A DNA stretch of 64,000 nt from Acidobacteriaceae bacterium (GCA_019240475.1 JAFAYI010000037.1:43494-107493), one strand, 5' to 3'. Counted from the first letter of the stretch, positions 42,592 to 52,022 are shown. Program-made: numbers and translations. Notes: generated by a model not told the origin, from the sequence alone.

Positions 42592-43524
42592 TTATCGCGT
42601 ACTCTGCTGGTCGCCGGTCAGGTGCAGCGTCGTCATCGCTTCGGCTTCGTCGAGCGTTCCATATCTCCGCCGGTACACCCGCATACCGGCATAGATCAGC
42701 CCCGCTACCAGGCACAGAGCCGCCAGCAGAATGCTCAGATACATGATGTTCAACAGCAGTTGATACAACGGCTTGATCGGGCTTGGAGGCGGCGTATCGT
42801 TCCACGTGATCTTCGCCTCGTACTGCACGCGGCTTAGCAATGTGTCGGCCTGCGTCTCCGTCGCCGGCCCGAACACCACCGCCACCAGCATGCCTGATCG
42901 CTTCACATGTGCATTCGCGACCCCGCGAAAGCCGGCCGAATGAATGCGCGCCATCTCCGGAGTCAAGTAATAGAACAGCGCCAGGTGCACCCGGCTCGCG
43001 CCGCCGACTTTATAATCGGCCACCTGCGCCTCTGCGCCATCGTTGAATCCTGGATTGGCCGCCGCCAGCTCAGGCGCAAACGCCTTCAACGATTCCGGCC
43101 CCAATACATAACGCGCCGATTCCGGCGCCAGCCCTTCATGCGGAAGAAACGTGAAGATGGCCGGAAGCGCCGTGTCGCGCTTATCGGCGAGCCCCTTCAA
43201 TATTTCATCCACCAAGGCTTTCGTGGGCGCGCCGCCTTCGAACGTAACCACGTAATTGTCGTCCCAAACCGTCACGCGGCCGCTGTTCTCGGTGCAGAAC
43301 GCCGCCAGCTCGCACGCCCGCGACCCCTCCGGACGCAGCCACTCCCATGCCGCCAGCGCGCCCGTCAGATCTTTCATCCGGTACGTCGTCACCTTCAGCT
43401 TGCCCGCTTGAGTCGCCTCCGTATGCGCGAGCCCATACTCCCGCCACAACGCCTGGTCGTCCGCCGCCCAAGCGCTCGAAACCAGCAAAACACTGCAAAC
43501 GATCAGGCCGCCGCACCGTGACAT
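42592..43524 (-). CDS. Exported single-helix membrane protein, unknown function
   Basis: A 310-residue protein with a signal peptide (residues 1-20, CSVLLVSSAWAAD) and a C-terminal transmembrane helix at about 258-279 (NIMYLSILLAALCLVAGLIY), with a short basic cytoplasmic tail. The exported domain (25-250) has LTGALAAWEWLRPEG and NYVVTFEGGAP, and resembles acidobacterial proteins annotated DUF6599, though I am not certain of that name. Its start overlaps the secA 3' end by 22 nt, so it is probably translated from the same transcript. It may help secretion or act on the envelope; nothing in the sequence shows which. Confidence 0.65.
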   Translation of the reverse strand: MSRCGGLIVCSVLLVSSAWAADDQALWREYGLAHTEATQAGKLKVTTYRMKDLTGALAAWEWLRPEGSRACELAAFCTENSGRVTVWDDNYVVTFEGGAPTKALVDEILKGLADKRDTALPAIFTFLPHEGLAPESARYVLGPESLKAFAPELAAANPGFNDGAEAQVADYKVGGASRVHLALFYYLTPEMARIHSAGFRGVANAHVKRSGMLVAVVFGPATETQADTLLSRVQYEAKITWNDTPPPSPIKPLYQLLLNIMYLSILLAALCLVAGLIYAGMRVYRRRYGTLDEAEAMTTLHLTGDQQSTR

Positions 43525-46340
43525 TTTTTATATTTCTTTCCGCTGCCGCATGGGCAAAGCTCGTTGCGGCCAACCTTTGCTGCCTTAGACACCGTCTTCT
43601 GTTGATTGGTGCCCGCTCCGTCGCCGCCTGTGAACTGCAGTTCAGCGAGCTCCCGATCCTTCTTCCGCTGGATGTTCCGCGTCAGATCCAAAACCGATTG
43701 CTGCGCCTCTCTCTGTTGCGCGGCCTGTTGCGCCGCCTGCGCCAGCGCTGCCGCTTCGGGCTCTTCTTCTCCGTCTCCATCCCCATCGTCTTCCGGCTCG
43801 GGGTAGGGCATTGGCACCGTCCCCATGCCGCCTTCAATCCGCATGAAGAACAGGAACTTGATGGTCTCGTCTTCAATCCGGTCCATCATGTCCTGGAACA
43901 TCTGGAAGGATTCTTTCTTGTACTCGATCAGCGGGTCCTTCTGCCCATACCCGCGCAGCCCGATGCCTTCCTTCAAGTGATCCATCGACAACAAGTGATC
44001 CTTCCACTGGTTGTCCACCACGTTCAGCATGATGATCCGCTCGGCGTGCCGCAAATTCTCCGCGCCGATCATCCGCTCCTTTTCTTCATACCGCCCCACG
44101 ATCAATTCATCGATCTTCTGCTCGATCTCGCGGCTCCCTAAATTCGCCAGCTCCTCCAGGTCCGCTTTCGCCCCGAACTGGTTCAACACCGCCGTCTGCA
44201 AGCCCGCCAGATCGTACTGGTCGTAGCGCGCGCCTTCCGGAGCAAACTGCTCCATAAAGGTCGCCAGAATCCCTCGCACGATGTCCAGAATCCGCTCCCT
44301 CTGGTTCTCGCCTTCCAACAGTTGCCGGCGCATGCTGTACACCGCCTGCCGCTGCTTGTTCATCACATCGTCGTATTCGAGCACGTGTTTGCGCGATGCG
44401 AAATGCTGCGCCTCCACTGCCTTCTGCGCCGCCGCAATGCGCTTGGTGATCAGCCCCGATTCGATCGGTACGTCTTCTTCCATCCCCAGCCGCAGCATCA
44501 GATTCTGCATCCGCTCGCCGCCGAAGATGCGCAGCAGATCGTCCTGCAGCGACAGATAAAACCGCGAGCTCCCCGGGTCTCCCTGCCGCCCCGCGCGCCC
44601 GCGTAGCTGATTATCGATGCGCCTCGATTCGTGCCGCTCCGTCCCGAGAATGTGCAGCCCTCCGAGCGCGATCACTTCGTCGTGCTCCATCGCCATCTCC
44701 CGAGCCACCTGCGCCTTGATCTCTTCCAGTTCTCCAGGCGGCAGCAGCTCGGCCGATTTTCCCTGCTTCTTCAGCCGGTCTTCCAGCAGAAACTCCGGGT
44801 TCCCGCCCAGCAGAATATCGGTCCCGCGGCCGGCCATGTTAGTCGATACCGTCACCGCGCCTTTGCGCCCCGCCTGCGCTACGATATGCGCCTCCCGCTC
44901 GTGATTCTTGGCGTTCAACACTTCGTGTCGTACGCCCATCTTCTTCAAGATCCCCGACAGCCGCTCCGATTTTTCAACCGAGATCGTGCCCACCAGCACC
45001 GGCTGCCCTTTCTCGTGCAGCGCCTTAATCTCTTTCCCTGCGTTGCGAAACTTCTCTTCTTCGGTCCGGTAAACAACGTCCGCATTCTCAAGCCGAATCA
45101 GCGGCCTGTTAGTCGGAATCACCGTCACTTCCAGGTTGTAGATCTTGCTGAACTCCGCCGCTTCCGTGTCCGCGGTGCCCGTCATCCCGGCCAGCTTCTT
45201 GTACATGCGGAAGAAATTCTGGAACGTTATCGTCGCAAGCGTCTGCGTCTCGCGCTCGATCTTGACGTTTTCCTTCGCCTCCACCGCCTGGTGCAGCCCG
45301 TCGCTCCACCGCCGCCCCGGCATCAGGCGCCCCGTGAATTCATCGACAATCACCACCTGCCCGTCCTGCACCACGTAATCGCGGTCGCGCTGATACAGAA
45401 TGTGCGCGCGCAGAGCCTGCTGCACGTGGTGGTTCATCTCGATGTTCGCCGGATCGTAGAGATTGCCCGTGTTCAATAGCTTCTCCACCTTCAGCACGCC
45501 CTCTTCGGTCAGCGCCGCGCTCCGGTGCTTCTCGTCTACCGTGAAGTCGCCGGTGGTGTACGATTGCCCCGGCTCCTTGCCTTCAATCACCTCCCCGCGC
45601 TCCAGGTACGGGATGATCCGGTTCACCTTGTAATACTTATCCGTCGATTCCTCGCTCGGGCCCGCGATAATCAGCGGCGTGCGCGCTTCGTCGATCAGAA
45701 TCGAATCCACTTCATCCACAATCGCGAAGTTGAAATCCCGCTGGACGTAATCCTCCAGCCGGAACTTCATGTTGTCGCGCAGATAGTCGAATCCGAACTC
45801 GTTGTTGGTCCCGTAAGTGATGTCTGAGCCGTACGCTTCGCGCCGTTCGCGATCGTCCAGATCGTGCACGATGTTGCCCACCGTCAGCCCCAGCGACCGG
45901 TGAATCCGTCCCATCCACTCCGCATCGCGCCGCGCCAGGTAATCGTTCACCGTCACCACGTGCACGCCCTTGCCCGATAGCGCGTTCAAGTAACTCGGAA
46001 GCGTCGCCACCAGCGTCTTGCCTTCGCCGGTCTTCATCTCCGCGATCCGGCCCCGATGCAGCGTCACCCCGCCGATCAACTGCACATCGAAGTGCCGCAT
46101 GTTCAACTGCCGCCGCCCCGCCTCCCGGCACACAGCAAACGCTTCTATAAGGATGTCGTCGAGCGCCGCCCCATTCTCCACCCGCTGCTTGAACTCCTGC
46201 GTCTTGGCCGCCAGGTCCTCATCGGAAAGCGGCTTCAATTGCGGTTCCAGATCGTTGATAGCCGCCACGATCGGCCGTATCCGCTTGATCTCGCGATCGT
46301 GTTTAGTGCCAAATACCTTGGCGAGTGTGGCTTCCATCAT
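43503..46340 (-). CDS. secA: Preprotein translocase ATPase SecA
   Basis: A 945-residue motor that drives proteins through SecYEG. The start is placed at ATG 46340 (MMEATLAKVF); a longer in-frame reading adds an Arg/Trp-rich stretch absent from SecA. Walker A MKTGEGKT is at about 102-109, the DEAD-like VDEVDSILIDEAR near 205-220, and NMAGRGTDI and GRAGRQGDPGSSRF mark the second nucleotide-binding fold. The C-terminus has the zinc-binding SEC-C motif (CPCGSGKKYKKC), which binds SecB or ribosomes. A linker rich in Ala, Gln and Glu (about 860-910) precedes it. The gene is divergent from arsR. Confidence 0.97.
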   Translation of the reverse strand: MMEATLAKVFGTKHDREIKRIRPIVAAINDLEPQLKPLSDEDLAAKTQEFKQRVENGAALDDILIEAFAVCREAGRRQLNMRHFDVQLIGGVTLHRGRIAEMKTGEGKTLVATLPSYLNALSGKGVHVVTVNDYLARRDAEWMGRIHRSLGLTVGNIVHDLDDRERREAYGSDITYGTNNEFGFDYLRDNMKFRLEDYVQRDFNFAIVDEVDSILIDEARTPLIIAGPSEESTDKYYKVNRIIPYLERGEVIEGKEPGQSYTTGDFTVDEKHRSAALTEEGVLKVEKLLNTGNLYDPANIEMNHHVQQALRAHILYQRDRDYVVQDGQVVIVDEFTGRLMPGRRWSDGLHQAVEAKENVKIERETQTLATITFQNFFRMYKKLAGMTGTADTEAAEFSKIYNLEVTVIPTNRPLIRLENADVVYRTEEEKFRNAGKEIKALHEKGQPVLVGTISVEKSERLSGILKKMGVRHEVLNAKNHEREAHIVAQAGRKGAVTVSTNMAGRGTDILLGGNPEFLLEDRLKKQGKSAELLPPGELEEIKAQVAREMAMEHDEVIALGGLHILGTERHESRRIDNQLRGRAGRQGDPGSSRFYLSLQDDLLRIFGGERMQNLMLRLGMEEDVPIESGLITKRIAAAQKAVEAQHFASRKHVLEYDDVMNKQRQAVYSMRRQLLEGENQRERILDIVRGILATFMEQFAPEGARYDQYDLAGLQTAVLNQFGAKADLEELANLGSREIEQKIDELIVGRYEEKERMIGAENLRHAERIIMLNVVDNQWKDHLLSMDHLKEGIGLRGYGQKDPLIEYKKESFQMFQDMMDRIEDETIKFLFFMRIEGGMGTVPMPYPEPEDDGDGDGEEEPEAAALAQAAQQAAQQREAQQSVLDLTRNIQRKKDRELAELQFTGGDGAGTNQQKTVSKAAKVGRNELCPCGSGKKYKKCHGAAA

Positions 46341-46429
46341 GAAAAGTCGTGGCTGTACTTCCAGTTTAACTGGACAACAGCCCCCTTCCACTCCACGCCA
46401 TCTCTTCCATTCCCCGCGCACAGCGGATT

Positions 46430-46449
46430 ATATGCCTTGACAGGCATAT
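46430..46449. promoter_or_regulatory. Inverted repeat over the -35 element of the arsR operon
   Basis: ATATGCCT (46430-46437), TGAC, AGGCATAT (46442-46449) form a perfect 8-bp inverted repeat. It covers the -35 hexamer of the next promoter, the position expected for self-repression by the ArsR-type protein encoded just downstream. It could also affect the divergent secA promoter. Confidence 0.6.
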
Positions 46450-46466
46450 GCCCGATGAGGTATATA
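46437..46466 (+). promoter_or_regulatory. Sigma-70-type promoter of the arsR operon
   Basis: A consensus -35 TTGACA (46437-46442) is followed after 18 nt by TATATA (46461-46466). The predicted transcript start is near 46473. That lies past the ATG at 46455 but on an in-frame GTG, so the operon may give a leaderless message for the first gene. Confidence 0.6.
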
Positions 46467-46865
46467 AAGAGCGTGGATTCCGCGTTCGAAATTATTGCCG
46501 AGCCCAGCCGCCGCGCCATCCTCGCCCTCCTGGTCTCCTCCCAACAATCCGTCGGAGAGATCGAGCGCCACCTCCGCATGCCCCAGCCCGCCGTCTCCAA
46601 GCACCTCCGCGTCCTCCGCGATGCCGGCTTCGTCGAGGCTGCCATCGACGGGCAGCGCCGCCTCTATCGCCTCAGGCCCGAACCGCTCCGGGAAATCGAC
46701 GCGTGGCTCGCTCCCTTCCGCCGCTTCTGGAACGCTCACATCGATGCTCTCGAACGTCACCTCGATCGCATCCATCCACCCGAGCCAACCCAGGCCAAGG
46801 CAAATCCATCTACCCCAACCAAAACCACCACCCCAGCAAAAACGAAAACAAGGAGAAAGAAATGA
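46455..46865 (+). CDS. ArsR-family transcriptional regulator
   Basis: A 136-residue (or 130 from GTG 46473) winged-helix repressor. FEIIAEPSRRAILALLVSSQ opens the domain and the recognition helix is in QPAVSKHLRVLRDAGFV. The wing follows as GQRRLYRLRPEPL. No metal-binding Cys pair is present, so it is the type paired with SRPBCC/AHSA1 proteins rather than a metal sensor. The tail is Lys/Thr/Pro-rich and ends in TRRKK. ATG 46455 is given here, but the visible promoter would start transcription near the GTG at 46473. The stop overlaps the SRPBCC start (ATGA). Confidence 0.85.
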   Translation: MRYIKSVDSAFEIIAEPSRRAILALLVSSQQSVGEIERHLRMPQPAVSKHLRVLRDAGFVEAAIDGQRRLYRLRPEPLREIDAWLAPFRRFWNAHIDALERHLDRIHPPEPTQAKANPSTPTKTTTPAKTKTRRKK

Positions 46866-47425
46866 CGAATCTTGAGCAATACACTCCGGGCCCGGCCAAT
46901 GTCGCGCGGGTCGATAAGGAAGGCGACAACTGGAAATTGGTCCTCGTCAGAGAACTGCGCCATTCGCCCGAAAAAGTCTGGGAGGCTCTCACCGACCCCG
47001 CTCACCTGCGCGAGTGGGCCCCCTTCGAAGCCGATGCGAGCATGGGCGTTGCCGGAAACCACGTGAAACTCACCACCGTTGGCGCGCCCTCGCTGCACGT
47101 CACCGAAACAACCATCACGCGGGCCGATGCTCCCCACGCGCTCGAATACAAATGGTGCGAGAACATCATGCGCTTTCAGCTTGAGCCCCTGGGCGGCGGC
47201 ACGCGCCTCACGCTCTGGACCACCATCGATCGCCGCTACATCGCCATGGGCGCCGCCGGCTGGCACATCGCCTTCGACGTTCTGGATCGTCTGCTCGACG
47301 GAAACCCGCTCGGCCGCCTGGCCGGCCCGGAGGCTATGAAGTTCCCCGGCTTCCAGCGGCTCCACGCCGAATATGCCAAGCAGTTCGGCGTCGAAATGCC
47401 AAGCTGGGCGTCCAAGCAATCGTGA
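46862..47425 (+). CDS. SRPBCC-domain (AHSA1-like) protein
   Basis: A 187-residue helix-grip protein of the START/Bet v1-like group. AAGGAGAAAGAA precedes the ATG, which overlaps the arsR stop by 4 nt. Landmarks are VRELRHSPEKVWEALTDPAHLREWAPF near residue 35 (quoted as VRELRHSPEKVWEAL and TDPAHLREWAPF) and TRLTLWTTIDRR near 125. These proteins bind hydrophobic small molecules in a cavity; the partner is unknown. Pairing with an ArsR regulator in this order is a very common arrangement and predicts that the regulator controls this gene. Confidence 0.88.
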   Translation: MTNLEQYTPGPANVARVDKEGDNWKLVLVRELRHSPEKVWEALTDPAHLREWAPFEADASMGVAGNHVKLTTVGAPSLHVTETTITRADAPHALEYKWCENIMRFQLEPLGGGTRLTLWTTIDRRYIAMGAAGWHIAFDVLDRLLDGNPLGRLAGPEAMKFPGFQRLHAEYAKQFGVEMPSWASKQS

Positions 47426-47440
47426 ATCAGGAGGCGCCCC

Positions 47441-47674
47441 TTGAACTGGAATAAATGGATGCGGCAAACACACCGTTGGGTGTCCATCGTCTTTACACTC
47501 GGCGTCATCGTGAACTTCATCGCCGTATTGCTTCGCAAGTACACCTTCGGGACAGGGCTCTTGGCCCTGGTTCCTCTCGCCTTTCTCCTGCTGACCGGCT
47601 TGTACTTATTCGTGCTACCGTATGCCGCAAAGTGGCGCCGCCCCGCACGCGGCGCCTCACAGCGCGCCACCTAG
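47441..47674 (+). CDS. Small two-helix membrane protein
   Basis: A 77-residue protein starting at TTG, preceded by CAGGAGGC. Two helices are at about 13-31 (WVSIVFTLGVIVNFIAVL) and 38-60 (TGLLALVPLAFLLLTGLYLFVL), with a basic tail. It lies 15 nt after the SRPBCC stop and 8 nt before the DUF1801 gene, so it is part of the arsR operon. Its family is not known to me; the membrane location is clear. Confidence 0.7.
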   Translation: MNWNKWMRQTHRWVSIVFTLGVIVNFIAVLLRKYTFGTGLLALVPLAFLLLTGLYLFVLPYAAKWRRPARGASQRAT

Positions 47675-47682
47675 GAGCCTCT

Positions 47683-48111
47683 ATGAATAAACAAATCTCA
47701 ACCGACTCTGCCTCCGCGCTCATCGACGGTCGTATCAAGGAATTCCCTGACTGGCGCGGCAAGATGCTTGCAAGACTCCGCGCGCTCATCCACGAGGTGG
47801 ACCCCGAAATTGTCGAAGAGTGGAAGTGGCGCGGCGTTCCCGTCTGGTCCCATGCCGGCATCGTATGCACCGGCGAGACGTACCAGAAGGTCGTCAAAAC
47901 GACCTTCGCCAAGGGCGCTCAATTGAAGGATCCCGCCGGTCTCTTCAACTCGAGCCTCGAAGGCAACGTCCGCCGCGCCATCGATTTTCACGAAGGCGAA
48001 AAGATCGACGAATCGGCTCTCAAGGATCTCATCCGCGCCGCCGTGGCGCTCAACGTCAGCAGCAAGAGCAAGCCCAAGCCGGCGCGCGCACGAGCCAAGC
48101 GCCCCGCCTAG
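47683..48111 (+). CDS. DUF1801 (YdhG-like) protein
   Basis: A 142-residue protein with AGGAG eight bases before the ATG. The domain runs from about 15 to 125 with ALIHEVDPEIVEEWKWRGVPVWSH-like sequence (quoted as VDPEIVEEWKWRGVPVWSH) and FNSSLEGNVRRAIDFHEG, which mark DUF1801. The tail is Lys/Ala/Pro-rich (KSKPKPARARAKRPA), possibly binding nucleic acid. DUF1801 proteins are often co-encoded with AHSA1-like proteins, as here. Function is unknown. It ends 9 nt from the convergent ADOP permease stop. Confidence 0.85.
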   Translation: MNKQISTDSASALIDGRIKEFPDWRGKMLARLRALIHEVDPEIVEEWKWRGVPVWSHAGIVCTGETYQKVVKTTFAKGAQLKDPAGLFNSSLEGNVRRAIDFHEGEKIDESALKDLIRAAVALNVSSKSKPKPARARAKRPA

Positions 48112-48119
48112 CCCTGCGG

Positions 48120-50798
48120 CTATTCCGCTCGCAGCGCTCGCATCGGATCTACCCGCGTAGCCCGAAGCGCCGGCACATACGATGCGAGCGAAGCCGTTGC
48201 CATCGCAATCGCGCAGCTTGCCGCGATCACCATCGGATCTGCCGCCTTCACTCCATACAACAGGTTCCCCAAAAAACGCGCGAACCCGACCCCCAACAAC
48301 ACGCCCGCGAACGTACCCGCCGCGCCCAGCTTGAACCCGTTCGCCATCACGTCGCGTAAAACGTCCCTGGGTCCTGCCCCCAGCGCCATCCGCACCCCAA
48401 ACTCCGGAATCCTTTGATTCACCGAGTAAGCGATCACGCCATACGTCCCAATCGCCGCCAGCGTCAGCGCGAGCAGCGCGAATGCGCCCACCAGCGCCAG
48501 CGCGAATCGCGGCGTCGCGTACGATCCGTCCGCAATCGCCTCCATCGTCCGAACCTCCGCAACCGCAAGCGTTGGGTCCAGCTCGCGCGCCACCGCCCGC
48601 AACCGGTCGGCAACCCGGTTGGCGTCTTCCTCCGACCGAATTGCAATCGAAGCGTCCGCCGCCATCGGCCACGGCTCCTGATCCACCGCCCACCAGAACG
48701 CCGGCTCGGCTCCCGCATTCTGTGGCGTATCTTTTGTATCCTTGGCGATCCCGATCACCGTCAACCAGTCTTTGCCCGTCTTCGGATTGTCTTCAAAGCT
48801 GACCTTTCCTCCCAGCGCGTCGCCATGCTTCCAATAGCGCGCCATCGCCTCATTGATTATCAGAACTCCAGGCGCGCCCGGCTCATCCCCGGCGTCGAAA
48901 GCCCGCCCGCGCACGATCGGTATTCCCAGCGCGCGAAAGTATCCCGGAGTCGCCACGTGATAGCGTGCATGGAAATCCTGCCTGGGGGGCGGCGCTTCGC
49001 CTTTAATGAAGAACCCGCCGTTGTTCTCATCCCAGCCCGTCCATGGCAGATCCGATCCAACGCCCACCGCTTCCACTCCCGGTGTGGAGGAAATCTGCGC
49101 CAGCACTTGACGATAAAAAACGGAAACAGCTTTGGTGTCCTTGTAATTCAGATGCGGCAGAGAAATGCTCGCGGTCACGACTCTCTCCGGCCGAAAGCCC
49201 GGGTCGCTGCGCAACAGGTGCACGAAGCTCGATAGCATCAGCGCCGTGCCGATCAGCAGCACGCACGCCAAAGCCACCTCGCTCATCACCAGCCCGTTTC
49301 GCAGCCGCAGCGTGCGGCGGCTGCTCGTGCTGCTGCGCCCGCCTTCATGGAGCGACAGGTTCAGCTCTGCCTTCGTACCCAGAAGCGCCGGCGCGAGTCC
49401 GAAAACGATGCCGCTCGCGAGCGCCAGCAGCAACGTGAACGCGAACACCGGTGCGTCCAGATGAATATCTCCCGATCGTGGAAAATCCGCGGGCAGCAGC
49501 TTCAGCAGAATCTTCACTCCCGCGAACGCCAGCACCGCGCCCATCGCCGCTCCCCCCATCGCCAGCAGCACGCTCTCGGTCAGCACTTGCTGGATCAGCC
49601 GCCGCCGTCCCGCCCCCATCGCGGTGCGTAGCGCCATCTCGCGGTGCCGCGCCGTTGCCCGCGCTAGCAACAAGTTCGCTGAATTGACGCACCCCAACAG
49701 CAGCACCAACCCCGCCGCTCCCAGTAGCACCAGCACTAACCGCTCGCTGCGCCCCACGATCTCCTGCCCCAGCGGGTTCACAATCACGTTCCATCCGTCC
49801 TCGGATCCCTGATGCTCCCGCGCGAGCTGTCGCATCCCGGCGTTCATTTCGCCTTCCGCTTGCGCAACCGTCACCCCCGGCTTCAGCCGCGCGATCCCGT
49901 CCAGATAATGCGCTCCCCGAAATTTCGGGTCGCCATAGTTGGTGAACGGCGTCCACACATCCACCGTCTCGCCATAGGCCACCGCGTGATACATGTTCCC
50001 CGGATGCTCCACCCCGCGCGGCATCACACCCACGACCTCATAAGGAACCGCGTTCAGCACGATCTTCCGCCCGATCGCATCGCGCCTCCCGCCCAGCCTG
50101 CTCCGCCACATCCGGTCGCTCACGATCGCGATGTTTCCCTTGGCCGGCATCTCGTCGTTCTGATCGAACTCCCGCCCGATTGCGGGCTTCAAACCGAGCA
50201 CGTGAAAGAATCCGCCCGTCACCGCGAATCCCGAAAGCCGCACCGTCTCGCCGCTGCCGGCTAGCGGCACATCGTTCCGCGTATAGGCCGCCATCGATTC
50301 GAAGCACCGCAGCCTCGCACGAAAATCCCGAAAATCGTTCGGATTTATGGGAAACTTCGGCCACGCGCGGTTGCTCGTGAAGATCCTCACCAGCCGCCCC
50401 GGCTCGCGGTACGGCAAAGGCCGCAGCAGCACTCCTTCCACCACGCTCACAATCGCGCTAACCGCGCCGATGCTCAGCGCGAGCGTCAACAACATCGTCA
50501 ACGTGAAGCCCGGGCTCTTCGCCAGCACCCGCGCGGCATACCGCGTATCCTGCTCGAACTCTTCAATCGGCTTCGCCTTGCGCATATCGCGGCACTCCTC
50601 CTGGATCTGCGTCACCCCGCCCAATCTTCTGCGCGCCTCGCTCGCGGCCTCTTTCTCCGGTACGCCTCGCGCTCGCGCCTCAGCGGCCTCCTGCTCCAGA
50701 TGAAACCGCAGCTCTCTTGCGAGTTCCTCTTCCACTCGTCCGCGCCGGAACAACGATCGCGCCCACATGCGTACCATCGCCGCCCAACGCCCATCCAT
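48120..50798 (-). CDS. ADOP-type (acidobacterial duplicated orphan permease) ABC permease
   Basis: An 892-residue protein of the MacB-permease/FtsX type. It begins with the cytoplasmic prefix domain (about 20-75, EELARELRFHLEQEAAEARA). Two FtsX-like units follow: helices near 100-120, then an exported MacB-PCD domain (about 120-330), helices at about 360-470, a second exported domain (about 530-720) and terminal helices (about 760-890). There is no ATPase domain, and none is encoded nearby; ADOP proteins are typically orphans of that kind. They are greatly expanded in Acidobacteria and next to PadR genes, as here (12 nt). The substrate is unknown. Confidence 0.88.
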   Translation of the reverse strand: MDGRWAAMVRMWARSLFRRGRVEEELARELRFHLEQEAAEARARGVPEKEAASEARRRLGGVTQIQEECRDMRKAKPIEEFEQDTRYAARVLAKSPGFTLTMLLTLALSIGAVSAIVSVVEGVLLRPLPYREPGRLVRIFTSNRAWPKFPINPNDFRDFRARLRCFESMAAYTRNDVPLAGSGETVRLSGFAVTGGFFHVLGLKPAIGREFDQNDEMPAKGNIAIVSDRMWRSRLGGRRDAIGRKIVLNAVPYEVVGVMPRGVEHPGNMYHAVAYGETVDVWTPFTNYGDPKFRGAHYLDGIARLKPGVTVAQAEGEMNAGMRQLAREHQGSEDGWNVIVNPLGQEIVGRSERLVLVLLGAAGLVLLLGCVNSANLLLARATARHREMALRTAMGAGRRRLIQQVLTESVLLAMGGAAMGAVLAFAGVKILLKLLPADFPRSGDIHLDAPVFAFTLLLALASGIVFGLAPALLGTKAELNLSLHEGGRSSTSSRRTLRLRNGLVMSEVALACVLLIGTALMLSSFVHLLRSDPGFRPERVVTASISLPHLNYKDTKAVSVFYRQVLAQISSTPGVEAVGVGSDLPWTGWDENNGGFFIKGEAPPPRQDFHARYHVATPGYFRALGIPIVRGRAFDAGDEPGAPGVLIINEAMARYWKHGDALGGKVSFEDNPKTGKDWLTVIGIAKDTKDTPQNAGAEPAFWWAVDQEPWPMAADASIAIRSEEDANRVADRLRAVARELDPTLAVAEVRTMEAIADGSYATPRFALALVGAFALLALTLAAIGTYGVIAYSVNQRIPEFGVRMALGAGPRDVLRDVMANGFKLGAAGTFAGVLLGVGFARFLGNLLYGVKAADPMVIAASCAIAMATASLASYVPALRATRVDPMRALRAE

Positions 50799-50810
50799 GC
50801 TTCAGTCCCG

Positions 50811-51140
50811 CTACACCGCCCGAATCACCAGCCCGATCGCGTTCGACAGCCGCTCCCACTGCGCCAATTCTTGCTTCAGTTGCTTGGCGCCGGCCTTGGT
50901 CAGCCGGTAAAATTTCGCCTCGCGTCCCGTATCCGTCTCCCGCCACTCGGCCGTAATCCAGCCCTGTTGCTCCAGCCGGTGCAGGGCAGGGTAGAGCGCT
51001 CCCTGCGTTATCTGCAGCGCCTCTTCGCTCACCTGCTCGATTCGCTTCGCGATTGCCCACCCATGCTTCGGCTCAATCGAAATCGTCTTCAGGATCAACA
51101 AATCGAGCGTCCCCTGAATCATGTCCGACGGCCGGCTCAC
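50811..51140 (-). CDS. PadR-family transcriptional regulator
   Basis: A 109-residue winged-helix regulator with a GTG start; an ATG six codons later is also possible. Landmarks are GTLDLLILKTI near residue 10, GWAIAKRIEQVSEEAL, ITQGALYPALHRLEQQGWI, and a wing FYRLTKAGAKQL. It ends at 50811, 12 nt before the ADOP permease start, so the two form one operon; repression of the permease in response to its substrate is inferred from the pairing. No clear palindromic operator is visible upstream (51141-51215), although TTAGG occurs twice. Confidence 0.9.
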   Translation of the reverse strand: MSRPSDMIQGTLDLLILKTISIEPKHGWAIAKRIEQVSEEALQITQGALYPALHRLEQQGWITAEWRETDTGREAKFYRLTKAGAKQLKQELAQWERLSNAIGLVIRAV

Positions 51141-51215
51141 GCCCTGATACCTAATTCGTTTACAATCATGCCTAAGTTACTTATACATCGCGCTACCCCG
51201 GAAATCAACCGGCCC

Positions 51216-52022
51216 TTACTTCCCCAACGCGTCCTCAATCGCCCGCTGCGCCAGTGGCGCCATCACCTCATACCCCGCATTGTTCGGATGCAAGCCGTCA
51301 TACGTCAGCTCGCGTTTGAACATCCCGCTCCCATCCACCATGGCCGAAAAATAATCCAGGTACACGCAATCGTGCCGCGCGCAATAATCTTTGATCCACG
51401 CATTCAGCGCCACAATCTTCGCCGGCGCCCGCCGCTGCGTCTGCGGCTGAATGTAATCGCACACCGGCATCACCGACGCCAGCACCACGCGAATCCCGTT
51501 CGCCTTCGCCAGTTGCGCCATCGATTCCAGGTTTCCTTCGATTTCATCCAGCGTCTCCGGCCCCGTATTCCCCGCTAGGTCGTTCGTCCCCGCCAGAATC
51601 ACTACCGCTTTCGGCTGCAGCGCAATCACATCCGGGCGAAAACGGATCAGCATCTGCGGCGTCGTCTGCCCGCTGATCCCTCGGTTGATATACGGCTTGC
51701 CCGGAAAAAATTGACTCCCCTGCGACCGCCCCCACCCATCCGTAATCGAATCGCCCATGAACACCACTCGCCGCTCGCCCGCCATCGGCGGATTCACCTT
51801 TGCGTTGTCCTCGTGATACCGCGCCAAATTCGCCCAGTCCAGCAGCGTCTTCTGATCCTTCGCAAGCTGCGCCTCCAGCTTCTCGACGTCCGGACTCGCC
51901 GCCGCGTCCTGGTGAAACTGCTCTGGCGGCATGTTCGCCTTCTGCGGCGGAACCGCCTGCGAATAGCCGATCGCGCCGCACCCAAAGGCCAGCGTCAATG
52001 CCCAGCGTGCAACAGCCTTCAT
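51216..52022 (-). CDS. Exported GDSL/SGNH-family esterase
   Basis: A 268-residue hydrolase. The start is ATG 52022, with GGAGG seven bases upstream, giving a signal peptide (KAVARWALTLAFGCGAIGYS). The SGNH blocks are visible: GDSITDGWG (nucleophile Ser), IRFRPD/GQTTPQM region, GTNDLAGN (Asn), and DGLHPNNAGY with the Asp-x-x-His. It follows the sialate or carbohydrate esterase-like branch more than the lipase branch. The gene is divergent from the M1 aminopeptidase and ends 75 nt from the PadR start. Confidence 0.88.
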   Translation of the reverse strand: MKAVARWALTLAFGCGAIGYSQAVPPQKANMPPEQFHQDAAASPDVEKLEAQLAKDQKTLLDWANLARYHEDNAKVNPPMAGERRVVFMGDSITDGWGRSQGSQFFPGKPYINRGISGQTTPQMLIRFRPDVIALQPKAVVILAGTNDLAGNTGPETLDEIEGNLESMAQLAKANGIRVVLASVMPVCDYIQPQTQRRAPAKIVALNAWIKDYCARHDCVYLDYFSAMVDGSGMFKRELTYDGLHPNNAGYEVMAPLAQRAIEDALGK

